DNA from: Mikania micrantha
Lineage: Eukaryota; Streptophyta; Magnoliopsida; Asterales; Asteraceae
Direction of reading: 5' to 3'
Assembly (NCBI GenBank): GCA_009363875.1
Contig: CM018683.1
Location: forward strand, 63,179,207-63,243,206
DNA: 64,000 bases
Position numbers and translations under genes: made by a program. The notes below the pieces were generated by a model. That model did not search any database. It was given only the letters and a program-made list of their open reading frames with translations, and was not told the origin of the DNA. Below are positions 11,521-22,943 of the stretch, in pieces (position 1 is the stretch's first letter; every line of letters starts with the position of its first letter).

Positions 11521-13997
11521 AACATATATATATATATTAAATTATACACACATATGTTATATTACACATAACATATAAATATATGTATCTTTATCTTTAC
11601 TCCTTTATAATACATATAGGAGAGAGATTGAGGATTGTCTTAATTTTAAGAAAAGTGCAACTCAAATAGCCTTAGTTACAACAATTTAATGCACCACTCT
11701 TTTCAATCTCATCTTAATACCCGTATCTTAAAAATTAGCTGGTTATCTACTTTCACATCTCCTCAAGCATCTTTGCCATTTTCATCTTCCACAAACCAGA
11801 TGAAGAAATCATCCATGGGGTAAAAACCTTGTCTATCCATTTGTTTCCTTTTTCGGATATTTTTTCAACCAACTTCTATTTGTCAACCCATGAAACCATC
11901 TGAAGATCGAAGACCAAAGAGGTAACCTGCATATTCTTGGTTCCATCGTTTCTGAAACCTTCAGTCATGAAAGAAAGGAATATGGGATTCAAAATTCGAA
12001 TTCAAAATTCATCCAGACCCCTTCTAACAAAACCCTAACCCCAAACACGTCACACACATTATATGTTTTTCTTTCATTCTCTCTGCCGACCACCTCTAAT
12101 GGTAATCCAGTAAAAGTTATCGGTTATGATTTTGTAGATCGAATCAGGTATTTGATATTTTGGTTTTTTTTGTATGGATTTCGTTGCTCGGTTTGCGTTG
12201 TTCGACCTTTTTTGTTTGGTGGGATATTGATTAATGATGTCTGTTTGATATCAATTTCTAGAAATTGATAGAACCTTAATGCTAATTTGTTGTTAAAATG
12301 CTAAAAGAATCATCGAATCTGTGTAAGTTGAACTTAGGGTTTCGAATATTGATTGCTTTTTTTCTTCTGTATATCTAAGTAATTCGTGAAACTAGATGGC
12401 ATTTATTTGAAAACATGGTTTTTATCAGGATCGTATCTCAGACCACTGTTGTTAATGAGATTCAATTCGTAAGTCAAAAATCACCACCACCGTCAACCGG
12501 ACAACAGTGACTGAAGCATAATTTCATCATACCAGGCTTCAATGACGGCTCAGTTTCTCTTGATCGCTCCTTTTTTTTGCCCTGATGACGTCGTTTCATC
12601 TTATGAAATGAAGAGGAAAAGCATGGGTACAAGCAAGTTTCTAATTCTCATTAACTTCAAATTCTCTAGCGACAATGCTGGATCCTTTTCTATATTACAT
12701 GTATATATAAGCAAGTTTCTAATTCTCATTATGTTTTGTTTATTACATGAATGATGGAACTATTTTATATAACTCTTAATTTTTTGATTTTCCTAATTTG
12801 ATATATATAAATTTGAAAGTACTTCCATTCTGATTTTGTTTAAAGTTGATATATTAAAACTTTGAAGCAACTACTCATGTAACCTCAATCAGATGTTGGA
12901 TTACTTTGCATTAGACTGCATTTAATTTAGACTATAAATGCTCTAATTCTTCCACATAATGTTTTTACTTTGTTTTTGGATAGTCGTGTTGAATGCAAGT
13001 GCTCGTATTAGCTACAACAAAATGATCAAGGACATTCACAAAAATCAAAGGAACTATTCCATGATTTAAAAGGTCCTACACCAAAACCAATTTAAGATGT
13101 ACGATTAATGATATTATACAAGTACACATATTTATATTACAACTGTTGAGCTTAAAAATTAAACAACTATTAGCCAAAAGGCACCATGTGGTAGCCAAAT
13201 CAAGCAAACTTTTATAAGTAAAGAGGGATGCAAAATTGAACATGCCATTGGTTTTTGATGTGATCAACTCTAATCGTATAATATTTGTTACGCTAACTCG
13301 TCCCTGTAGCTCAAAATTAAGTCATTAAATCATATAGTTTGAAATGCTAGATGTAAAAATCTGATTTGAGTTTATATATTACTTTCTTAATTCAATAAAG
13401 GCATCTCTATCAGATGTAGTTGAAATGCTTTGGCCTACTTGGTCTGATATGGTAGCAAGCCAAGAAAACATTATGACAGCAACAATGGTGCACGTAATGC
13501 ATTAGATTCTTGTATATATATTAATTCTTTCTTTATAGTGAATGTTATATGATCATCTTCAACAACATTAGGACCACGAGGTATAATATTAAAACCAAAG
13601 TCATGCTTTTTGTTATCTAGTTCACATTTATAATTATGGCAATACAAACTATAAAGATAATAAAAGTCTCATTAGAAACATGGAATTGCCAACATATTAA
13701 AAAACCATAATAAAAAAAACATTTAAACATAGATGGTCAATCAAGGGTTTTCAACCTTCACTAAAAGTAGTATATATCATTCTCACAGACCATTGCAACC
13801 ATAAACCACTCAACTATACACTAAAAGGTAGGACTAAATGGAATCAAGAAACACAAATTATGTTAACTGAAGCAGATTATGGACAATTGAAATAATCGTA
13901 ATCTTTCATAATGGTACTTAGAATGAAGGAAAATAATTACAAATTAATAAAGACCAAATCAAATGAAAATATATAGTTCAAAGATCAAAATAAAACA

Positions 13998-14088
13998 TCA
14001 AGATGAACCTAGATCATTCGATTCACCTGGCTCCAACAATGTTGAAGGTTGTCCAAATAGAGATGGAAAAAGTTTTGCAGTCTCATCT
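13998..14088 (-). pseudogene. Fragment of PPi-dependent phosphofructokinase beta subunit (PFP-beta)
   Basis: The minus strand encodes a stretch containing AKLFPSLFGQPSTLLEPGES. This matches the N-terminal region of plant PFP-beta just before the first substrate-binding loop (family form AKLFPNLFGQPSALLVP). A consensus acceptor TTTTTGCAG precedes it and a donor-like CCAG|GTGAAT lies within it; reading on meets a stop near 13997. The remaining catalytic domains are absent. PFP-beta is the catalytic subunit of the cytosolic enzyme that reversibly phosphorylates fructose 6-phosphate with pyrophosphate. Here it is a captured exon inside a Helitron-like element. Confidence 0.65.
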
Positions 14089-14454
14089 GCAAAAATTTGA
14101 TCCACAAAAGTTAAATTAAAACCTTTTAATATTCTTCTTTTCAATCCAAAAAAAAAAAAACATAAAGTGAATACATTCTTAGCAAAACAAAGTGACTAAA
14201 AGTTTTGTAGTCTCACGTTTCATGTTCCTACGGCTATTACCACATATCTCTCACAGTCATTAGGTTTTGGATGGTCAAGGGGAAATGACAGGGTCTAAAG
14301 TAAATCATTATCAATTTCAAAGTTTCATATGATGTTCTATCTTCGTTGATCGAAACACGACACTAAAGATCAAATATTACAAGAAGCTTTCATCCATGGA
14401 TTGATAAACTGATAATCCAAACTTAATTTGATGAAATTGATAATCAAGAGACAC

Positions 14455-14720
14455 TTACCTGTGAGTGTAATCCAACTTTGGTAGATTGCGTGGAACAGAT
14501 CTTGTGCTTGAAGATAGAAGCGAATGCAGCATCATCGATTGAGAGAGAGACGTCGTTGATAAACAATGAAATCAAACCTTGGCAGATTGGGTGTAACACA
14601 TCTGGTGCTTGAAGACCACCGAATGAAGCATCGTTGATTGAGAGAGAAACGATTGATGTGAGGAATAGGGTTACAAAGATGAAATTAGGGGTTTGAAGAG
14701 AAACGATTGATGTGAGAATT
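14455..14720 (-). pseudogene. Captured leader/first-exon-like sequence, tandemly duplicated
   Basis: On the minus strand two related copies follow each other. Each contains a CTCTCTCTCAATC(A/G)A(C/T)GATG leader, then GCATTC or TTCATTC, TCTTCAAGCACxAGATCTG and CAATCTxCCAA. The downstream copy ends at a strong donor, CACAG|GTAAGTG (about 14460). With the acceptor before the PFP-beta exon the splice would supply the G of a GAT codon, so this may be the first exon of the captured gene. I cannot confirm its protein identity. Confidence 0.4.
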
Positions 14721-14993
14721 AGGGTTAGATTGTGGATCCGCGTGGGTCAACAAAACGGGTACATGATCCGCGTCTTTTTTTATGTGAGAACTGAGAACAC
14801 ACCGTAACATGCCATGTTGCATGATTAGGTTTTAATCCAAGTAATTCTTGCCACGTGTCATATAATGAAACCAGATAATGACATATGGCAGATTGTTATT
14901 GTTTTATGAGATAGTATAGATATAGATATAGATATAGATACTTCCTCTTCTTTCTCCACCAAATTTTTCCGCAAATAACATAAACATATCTTT

Positions 14994-15428
14994 GTGACTT
15001 ACACAATGTCAAACCCAAATGAAAAAGAGGTGGTTGATCAACAATATCATTCACAACCTATCAAAAACTCATTAATTTGGGTTCCTAACAAAAGGAAGCG
15101 ATTGAGTTTGAAACATTATGCTTGGTTTCCTAACAAAAGGAGGTGGTTGACTTTGAAACATTCTGCATCACCATCTAGTGTATCTAAAACACCTATGGAT
15201 AACGTTGCGAAAGATGTAACCAATGCGCCTATGGATGTAACGAAAGATGCATCGGAAAATAATGAGTCTCATAATTTATTCCAGGATTCTATTGAGTTTT
15301 ATAATAACGGAGATGCCCCATTTTTCTATTCACAAATCTTAGGGATGACCAAGCTTTATAACAATTTTAGAGGAGCTCTATTGGGATATCTAAGTGACCG
15401 CCGGCTAATACTTGATAGTAAGAAATAA
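14994..15428 (+). CDS. Unrecognised 144-residue open frame
   Basis: It is an open frame directly outside the 5' end of the Helitron-like element. The product is basic and contains an internal duplication: PNKRKRLSLKH at about residues 32-42 and PNKRRWLTLKH at about 47-57. A Thr/Asp-rich stretch follows, then a hydrophobic-aromatic C-terminal part (FFYSQILGMTKLYNNFRGAL). I recognise no domain, signal peptide or membrane segment. There is no neighbouring exon or clear promoter evidence. It could be the end of a decayed transposon gene or a chance frame. Confidence 0.25.
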   Translation: MTYTMSNPNEKEVVDQQYHSQPIKNSLIWVPNKRKRLSLKHYAWFPNKRRWLTLKHSASPSSVSKTPMDNVAKDVTNAPMDVTKDASENNESHNLFQDSIEFYNNGDAPFFYSQILGMTKLYNNFRGALLGYLSDRRLILDSKK

Positions 15429-15759
15429 ATAGATTTATTCGTATTATTTTATACTTGAAATGTGTTTGTAAACATTTAAAACATATTTTAAGCATATTGA
15501 AGGCTGGGTTAGACACGTGATGTTATTAAGAGGTGCTAGCATGCGAATTTGACTTGACACTTCTACCACCACAATTTTAGTCAGAATTGTTTGATTATCG
15601 AACCAATTTTGGTTTGTAATATGCCAACGGAATGAATAAATTGTATACTCTATTTTGGGAGTTTCAATATATTTATATTCCATTTTATGTTGAGGCTCTA
15701 GAAGACTGGTTACTTGTACATATCAATTTATGTACAATGAAAAATACTCAATACGGTGT

Positions 15760-16998
15760 AACCACAAATATTCGAAACATTAGTGTCGGCATTGATACTA
15801 GCAGGCTCAGTGAGTGCTGCAAAACATTAGTATCGAATGTTGTTTATAAATTTTATAAGTATCATTCCTGTCGATATTGTTAGTATCGGCAACGATACTA
15901 GCCGTATCGAGAGGGAGTTCCAGACTCAGTACCTTGGGAGGTTAGGTTGCCGATACTATAAGTATCGGTGATACTCATAGTATAGATCAAGACTAGTCTC
16001 GGACTATCATCTTCAACTTCTAGCCATCCTGCAACCTGGCTTAAAATTGTGTAAAAACTTAGATCCATTGGTACTAAGACTTGTATAAGTGTTTTTAGAA
16101 AGTTTGGAAGTGTTTTGTGGTGCTGGTTTGGTATTTTTCAAAAACTCAAAGGTGGGTTTTAGATCCCCCTAGACCTAGACGTTCTTGAGCCGTTTGGAAC
16201 GTGGATTCAGCTTGAAGACGGTGAAGAAACTCATTTGCAGCTCCAAAAATGGTAGAAAATGGTGAGGTTTTGAGAGAGAACTTCTAGAGAGAAAGTAGAG
16301 AGAGTAAGAAGATGGAAAGTTAATGAAATAAGGTATTCATGGCTTATATGCGGCTTCTTAATTGTTCGTGGTTTCGTGTCCGGTTGTCGTGTGAACGGGT
16401 CTGATCATACATTTTTACGTGTCTTTAAACATTTATTCATAAAATCATTTGCTTTCTTAATTTATAAGCAAGTTTGTTTATTTGAAATAATTTGATAAAA
16501 CGTTTTCAAAATAGTTATTTAATTCAATGCTTAACTCAATTATGTATTTGCACAGTCGTCACCTATGCAAATACAACGCTCGTGCAACATTCTGACTTGG
16601 TTTTCTAGATTCGAGATAACACTTAGAATATTAAGTCTAACGAATATATTCATGCGGGTCTTTACCCACACGAATACACTGTTAGTTTAATACTTCAATC
16701 ATGCTATCTGTTTGAAGTTTGTTACTTGTTTCCTCTCCCGATGTCGATATTTCATTGTTTCGTGATTTCTTATGTTCGTTTATGCTGTTTTCTTTGTGAA
16801 TACACGGTACTCATGTATTTTGTTTTATGTTTCGTGCATGTAAGAGATATATACAGATATCGACAACTGTTTCCACTTGATCTCTGTTCTATTGATTTTG
16901 TTTCATATTTACACACATGATTCTATCGAAGTGTACTTACACAAAATTTGCTACACAAACCAATCTATGCAAATGTACAAGTTATCACATTTATGACA
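15760..16998. repeat. LTR-like remnant related to the 5548-9590 LTR
   Basis: The order of features follows that of the solo LTR: a CTTGAAG(A)CGGTG...ATGGTAGAAATGG-like stretch with AGAGAGAG near 16270-16310, then a CGGTT/GTTTCGTG region, an AATTTATAAG AT-rich region, a GTCGTCACCTATGCAAATAC motif near 16555-16575 (GTCGTCACCTATACGAATAA at about 9272 in the solo LTR), and a run of GTTTCGTT-type phrases. It appears diverged and truncated, and its limits are uncertain. The left part (15780-15985) carries a cluster of GTATCGGC and GATACTA motifs in both orientations. Confidence 0.4.
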
Positions 16999-17088
16999 GG
17001 TCTGACCGCTAACCAGTAACGAGATCAGTTCAACCACCGCTCCAGTTTTAAAAATATTGCTAAAACTACTCGCGAGCTAATGATACGT

Positions 17089-17094
17089 TTTATT
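17089..17094 (-). terminator. Candidate poly(A) signal of the epoxide hydrolase gene
   Basis: AATAAA on the minus strand lies about 90 bases after the stop codon, a suitable distance for a plant near-upstream element. Confidence 0.4.
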
Positions 17095-17183
17095 CATTAT
17101 AACTTGAACATAATTCATTATTAACGTACACATAATATAATTTAGGAAGCTTTGATTGTGAGCCTTTTTTTTTGTAGAACGAG

Positions 17184-20100
17184 CTAAACTATTGCAAGAT
17201 GCTTATTGCGATCGAGGAAATCAAGGATAAGTTTATTGACGTGATCAGGAAACTGCTCGTGAACGAAATGACACCCGTTAGCCACAAACACGGTTTCATG
17301 GTTGGCCACGAATTTCTTCACCCCATCACTTCGAATGTATTCTTCCATTCCAGGAACATTCATCACGTAATCCTTTTCACCAATGATCACCAGTGTTGGA
17401 ACTTCTATTTTAGGATCTTTTACCTCAGATCCAACGGTGTACATTGTCCTGCGAAAATAAAGATTTTTTTTTTCTAGAATCTTGTAACTTTTAAGAGATT
17501 ATAATTTGTAAATGGAAAATTAAGAAAATGAACAATGAACTTTCACATTTAGTTGTTACTATAATAAACAATAAGACGGCTAAAACTTAGCCTAACTTTA
17601 CATGTCCATGGCTGGACCTATTTGTAGTGAATTGGGGTTACAAGGTCTCATTGAATCTCAGCTTGTTAATAGAACGTATAAATATAATTGAAAAATTAAT
17701 TAAAATTGATCTCATAAGATTTTTTCATTTGACCTCATAAGATATTTGAATTGACTCATATATATATAATTGAAAAATTAATTAAAATTGAATTTTATGT
17801 AATGGTTATTGAGAGAATCATGTATCTTCTTTTATAATAGATATAGGATTGAAATCCAAGGAGAAACGATTTTTTTGTCTAAATTATGACCATGTTTAAT
17901 TATGAAATTAACTCAATTCCAACCCGACACATAAACGATCTAAAAATTAGTATATCGAGTTAACAGAGAAATAAGAATAATAGGGAAAAAAATGATACCA
18001 TAGGAAAAAAAATCCATAATGCATCACTATACATGTCTCATTTTTAAGAGATGATGTTTTGTAAATGGAAAATTAAGATTAAGAAAATAGACAATGAACT
18101 TTGACGTTAAGATGTTACTAAAATAAGCATGAAGACGTCTAAAACTTAGCCTAACTTTGCATGTCCATAGGCATACCTAATTATAGTTGAATGGGGTTAC
18201 GAGACCTCGTTGAATCTCAACTTGTTAATACAACGTATGTCGTATAATTTCATTTAACATCATATGATTTTTTAAGTAACCTTATAAATATAGGGAAGAG
18301 ATATTTTAAAAAGGCTAAAAACTCTAAAAAGCCTAAAAACGATTCTTAAATCGTTCATAATCGGCTCATACGAACTCTAATTTATGTCGTTTAAGTTGCG
18401 TTAAAACCGTCTTATCGAACCCAATCTAAACCCCCCACCCTCAACCCCGCCGACAAAAGCCTTAACCCACCACCCCCTCCCCCAAAAGCCTAAACCCACC
18501 ACCCTTCCCCCAAAAGCCTAAACCCTCCACCCACCCCCAAAAACCTAACCCCCACCCTCTCACACACTCCAAAAACCTAAACCCCCCTCCCAAAAAAAAA
18601 AGCCTAAATCCTAAAACTATACTCTTAAAAACTAAACCTTAAGGATAAAAAACTAAACCCTAAAAGCTAAGAACGTAGAGTTTGACGAGACGGTTTTAAC
18701 GCCGCCGGAATGGGTCAAATCGGAGTTCGTATGAGCCGGTTATGAGCGTTTTAAAATCCTTTTTACACTTTTTAGAGTTTTTGTCCTTTTTAGCCAAACA
18801 TAACACTATAAATATAAATGAAATGAATTTATTAATCGAAATTGAATTTGATCTAGTGATTATTGAGAAAAACATGAATTTTTCTTTTATAACAAGTCTA
18901 GGATTCAAATCTAAGGAGAGACGAGTTTTTTCTTTATATAAACTATCAACATGTTTAATTATGAAATTATTCCAAATATAACCCAAACCAGACACGATCC
19001 AATAAATTAACGAGTTTGGTAAAAATAAGAATAACAGAAAAAAATATATCTAATATGAAAAAAATCCAAGTTATAACACTAAAATTTTGCCCATGCTTTA
19101 TATGTTGACGTTCTTGGTTTGTTTGTGAAGCCATGTACTTTTCATAGTTTCTTTTCTCTGTCTACTTTAATAGAATCTGTTTATTTGTCTCTTCTGACTG
19201 ATTCTTTAAAATATGTTTTACAAATGTTAAAAGTCCACGTTGATTTTGGTAAAAAGTAGAATCAAAATGTTTATTTTTGTGTTTTTCTTTTTCATAGAAG
19301 AGTAAATTACGGTTTTTGCCCATGTGTTTTAAATGTTTTAACTATTTCGACCCAAAATAGAATCTTCTATTTCAGCCCCTGTGTTTTAGACAATTATCGG
19401 TTTTTGTCCATCAAACTTAGGTATTATAACGGTTTCTGCCCAAAATCTAACCACGGTTGGAGGCCAAAAGCGTTAGTTACCTAAACCGGGCTGAATTAAT
19501 TAAATATTATATTTTGAGTCGAAATAGTTAATACACTTAAACTGCAGAGACCAAAAACGTAATTTATTCCTTTTAAAATGTAGCATGCATATAATAAAAT
19601 GAAAAGTATACCTGTAGGGAACTTGGAGTGCGGTTCGAAACCCATTCTTCTCATATAACGTCCCATAAGTTGCAATATCTTCCTCGGTGATCCATGATGG
19701 CAAAGGAGTCGATGGTTTAACCAAATCCATGATCTCTTCGTTTTCAGCCGCGATAGGCATTTCACTTTGACAAAACATGATGTAGATGTTTCTAACCACA
19801 CTTTTAACATCGAGTCGACCGAAATCAGCTTCAGCTCTTCCCGGCTTCTGTTTAATAATAAATTATTATTATTATTGCATAATTGTTATGATATTTAGGG
19901 TGTTTATCGATTCAATTAACGGTCTTTTCAGCTTAATCAATTTTGAAATTTTTTTCTCTATCCAAAAACTAACCAAATTTGGAAACTGGTTATCCGAAAT
20001 TCAGTTTAGTTTCGGTTAAAACCGAATAAAAACTAAATAAAACAGTTAAAAACCAAACCAAATAAACAGATCTAATCGAATAAATTGAATTGAACCTTTT

Positions 20101-21461
20101 ATATTATTAGTGCATGTTTGGGATTCCATTCGAAATTAATTTTTTAAGTTGTTGACTTGATGAAGAAGTTAATAAGTTAAGATGTTTTATAATTTGAAAA
20201 ACACATTTGATTTTAATTTTTTGAGTAGTGTTAAAAAGTTGTTTTTAAGAAGATACTTTTTGTGGCTTTTAAAAGTGTTTTTTAACTTTTAATGTTTATA
20301 ATGTGTTAATTTTTGTGGAAACTTACATATCTAAACAACTTATTGACTTATTGACTTTTCATACATAAAAGTTAATCCAAACACATTTTTAAAAACTTTA
20401 TTTCAATAAGTTAATAATAACTATTGACAAAAAGTCATTTTATAGTTAATAAGCAATCCAAACATGCCCTTAATAAAAATAATAAATTTAAATCTAAATT
20501 CGGTTTAATTGGTTAACCGAACAAACCGAATTTCAAAAAATATATATATAACCGATAACCGAATTCGGAATTCAGATGCCGTTAGAAATAGAACTAAAAA
20601 CTAGATTCAAAATTCGGTTTCTTTTTTTTCCAATTACAAATACGGTTTGGTTTTGGTTTTTTTGAATAACCCTGATGGATATTATTATCATTATTTTTTA
20701 GTAGGACTACCTGTTGCCCTTTTTTTATAATTATATCATGGTAACATGGTTATCTTCAAGACAAAAAATAATAATTCTAATCTTCTAAATTTCAAATCTA
20801 TTTCTTTATTTTTTTTACCAGTACAGGAATTTTTACAAGTAAGAGAGGAGAGATATTGGCGTTTTTTGAGTTTGGCCACAACCAGAAGACAGATTTTTTT
20901 TATAGAGGAACTCTAACCTAAATATAATATTCAGTGTGTAGTGAGGCGTGAGAAGGGACTTGACCACCCCCGTCACGCCTCCACCCCTCACACCACCAAT
21001 ACACACAGGGGTGTGACCACCCTACGGCTTCAAAACCATGACCGCCCTCACGGTGTGGAGGAAGAAAAGGGGGGAAAAGGGGGTTATAGAGGCTTGATAA
21101 GAGGTGATGATAACACATGTGGTGATGGTGATAATATGAAGTGATGAGAAGATGATGATGTTAGTTGTTTATGTGGTGCATACGTAACGCCTACATGAAG
21201 TGATAGAGGCTTGATGACACATGGCTTCACAATAATTCATACTTGTTCTAATGTGGGGCCTATATTCATTTGCCAATGAGAAAATAGTATAATCAATGTT
21301 TTGAAAACCGGACGGACCGGCTGATCGAACCGGTCGGACCGGTCCAGTTAGGGGTGCTGGGGCGTTTTTGGTTGAACCGGCAGTCGGACCGGAAAACCGA
21401 TGGTCGTACCGGTGGTTTAACCTTTTTTTTATATTTTTAATTTTTTTTAATTTTTTTTTTG

Positions 21462-21497
<36 letters not shown>

Positions 21498-22880
21498 AAA
21501 TTTATGTAAAATCGTTTGGTTCTTAAATCCGGTTCGACCGGTTCAAACTCTGACCAGTAAGGAGACCGGTTCGACGTCCGGTCCAGTTATGGAAACATTG
21601 AGTATAATTAGACTATCCATAGCGGTCACCCCACTGAAAATCCTTCCCCACCGAAATTTCTCGCCACGTCATCTCCCCACTGAAAACCTTAAACCCCACA
21701 GTGGTCACCCTGCTGAAAATTCTTCCCCACTATTCCATTGGACCAATAAGAAAGCAGAAAAGAGAGAAAGGGAACTGGGAGCGGGGGCCGTGGAACCCTC
21801 CCGGGCGGGAGCCGTGGCTGCGGGTGACGGTGTTCCCGCTGCACCCCGCCGAAATTGATGAGGCCGCCGGGGCAGCGGCTTAACCGCTGTGTAAAGTCTT
21901 ACAATAATAGAGACGATTTCATCAAAAAGGAAATTATCTTGAATGTCACGAGCGACCATCACATCATTATCTTGAAGATTTTTTTTTTCTTGTGATACCA
22001 ATTGTTGTGATGGGGAAACAACTCGCTCCAGAACCGGAACTTCTTTAGCCTATTTTTTTTTAAGGTAATGCAAGATTTCTCTTTTGGTGATTTGATAAAT
22101 TCTTTTTTTCAATTTGATCTTTCTAACATTAAGTTGGGATGGGCTTGGGGATTCTCTTTTATTTGAATTTGTTCTTTATGAGAACTACGATGACTCATTG
22201 TTGTTGTTGTTGTTGTTGTTATTTCTAGGCATAGATGTTTTATTTTTACCTGCCATCTGCTAACGTAGAAGCCCTCCGGGAAGACGAAGCGATCGGTGAA
22301 GGCACCAGGAGGCATAAATAACACATTTGATGTTATAATTCCTGCAACTTTATGTGGATGGAGAAGGGCGAATGCGTATGCAACCCATCCTCCAAAATCC
22401 TTAGCAACCACAAATGCCTATCAATATTCAAACATCATAGTTAAACTAAAATCAATAACTTCATACACACACAGGGCATATATAAATTGTAAACCCACTT
22501 GAGTTGAGAAAACCTCAAAAAATCCTATGAAACAAAAGTTTTTTTTTTTTGAAATTTTTTTACACTTTTGTAACATTGTTAGGTTCATTTTTATCAAAAA
22601 AATATAAAAAAAGCGCCGACACAATTTTTTTATGAAATTAATAAAACGAAAATGTAACACTGACGTAACCACTTCTTTCAATATTGTACAGCGATGTTAC
22701 GTCTGTGTTACATCGGTTTTTTAAAAATTAAAAAAAACACTACTCGGTGCTTTTTGTATTTTTTTATAAAAATGACCCTAATGATGTAACTTAACTGTAA
22801 AAAAATGAAAAAAAAATTGGATTGTTTTTTCATTACTTTCAAAGTTTTCTCAACTCAAGCGTGTTTTCAAACAAATCTTC

Positions 22881-22943
<63 letters not shown>

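Larger units (their letters stand above)
9770..14938 (-). mobile_element. Helitron-like element with captured gene fragments (about 5.2 kb)
   Basis: On the minus strand the element begins TCTATATC at 14938, directly after a host A. It ends CTAG at 9770, directly before a host T, as expected for Helitron insertion into an AT dinucleotide. A short hairpin (stem CCC...GGG with loop GTGTAACATAT, at 9783-9799) lies about ten bases before the terminal CTAG. The interior has no RepHel ORF, so it would be non-autonomous. It holds a piece of PFP-beta and a duplicated leader exon, both in element orientation. The 5' limit is blurred by a TAGATA microsatellite. Confidence 0.55.

Noticed and set aside
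13390..13500. Possible exon reading SDVVEMLWPTWSDMVASQ on the plus strand
   Set aside because: It has acceptor- and donor-like borders, but I recognise no family and it runs opposite to the captured fragments of the Helitron. Left unassigned.
18696..18995. 99-residue minus-strand frame in the epoxide hydrolase intron
   Set aside because: It crosses the border of the foldback element and has no coding signature.
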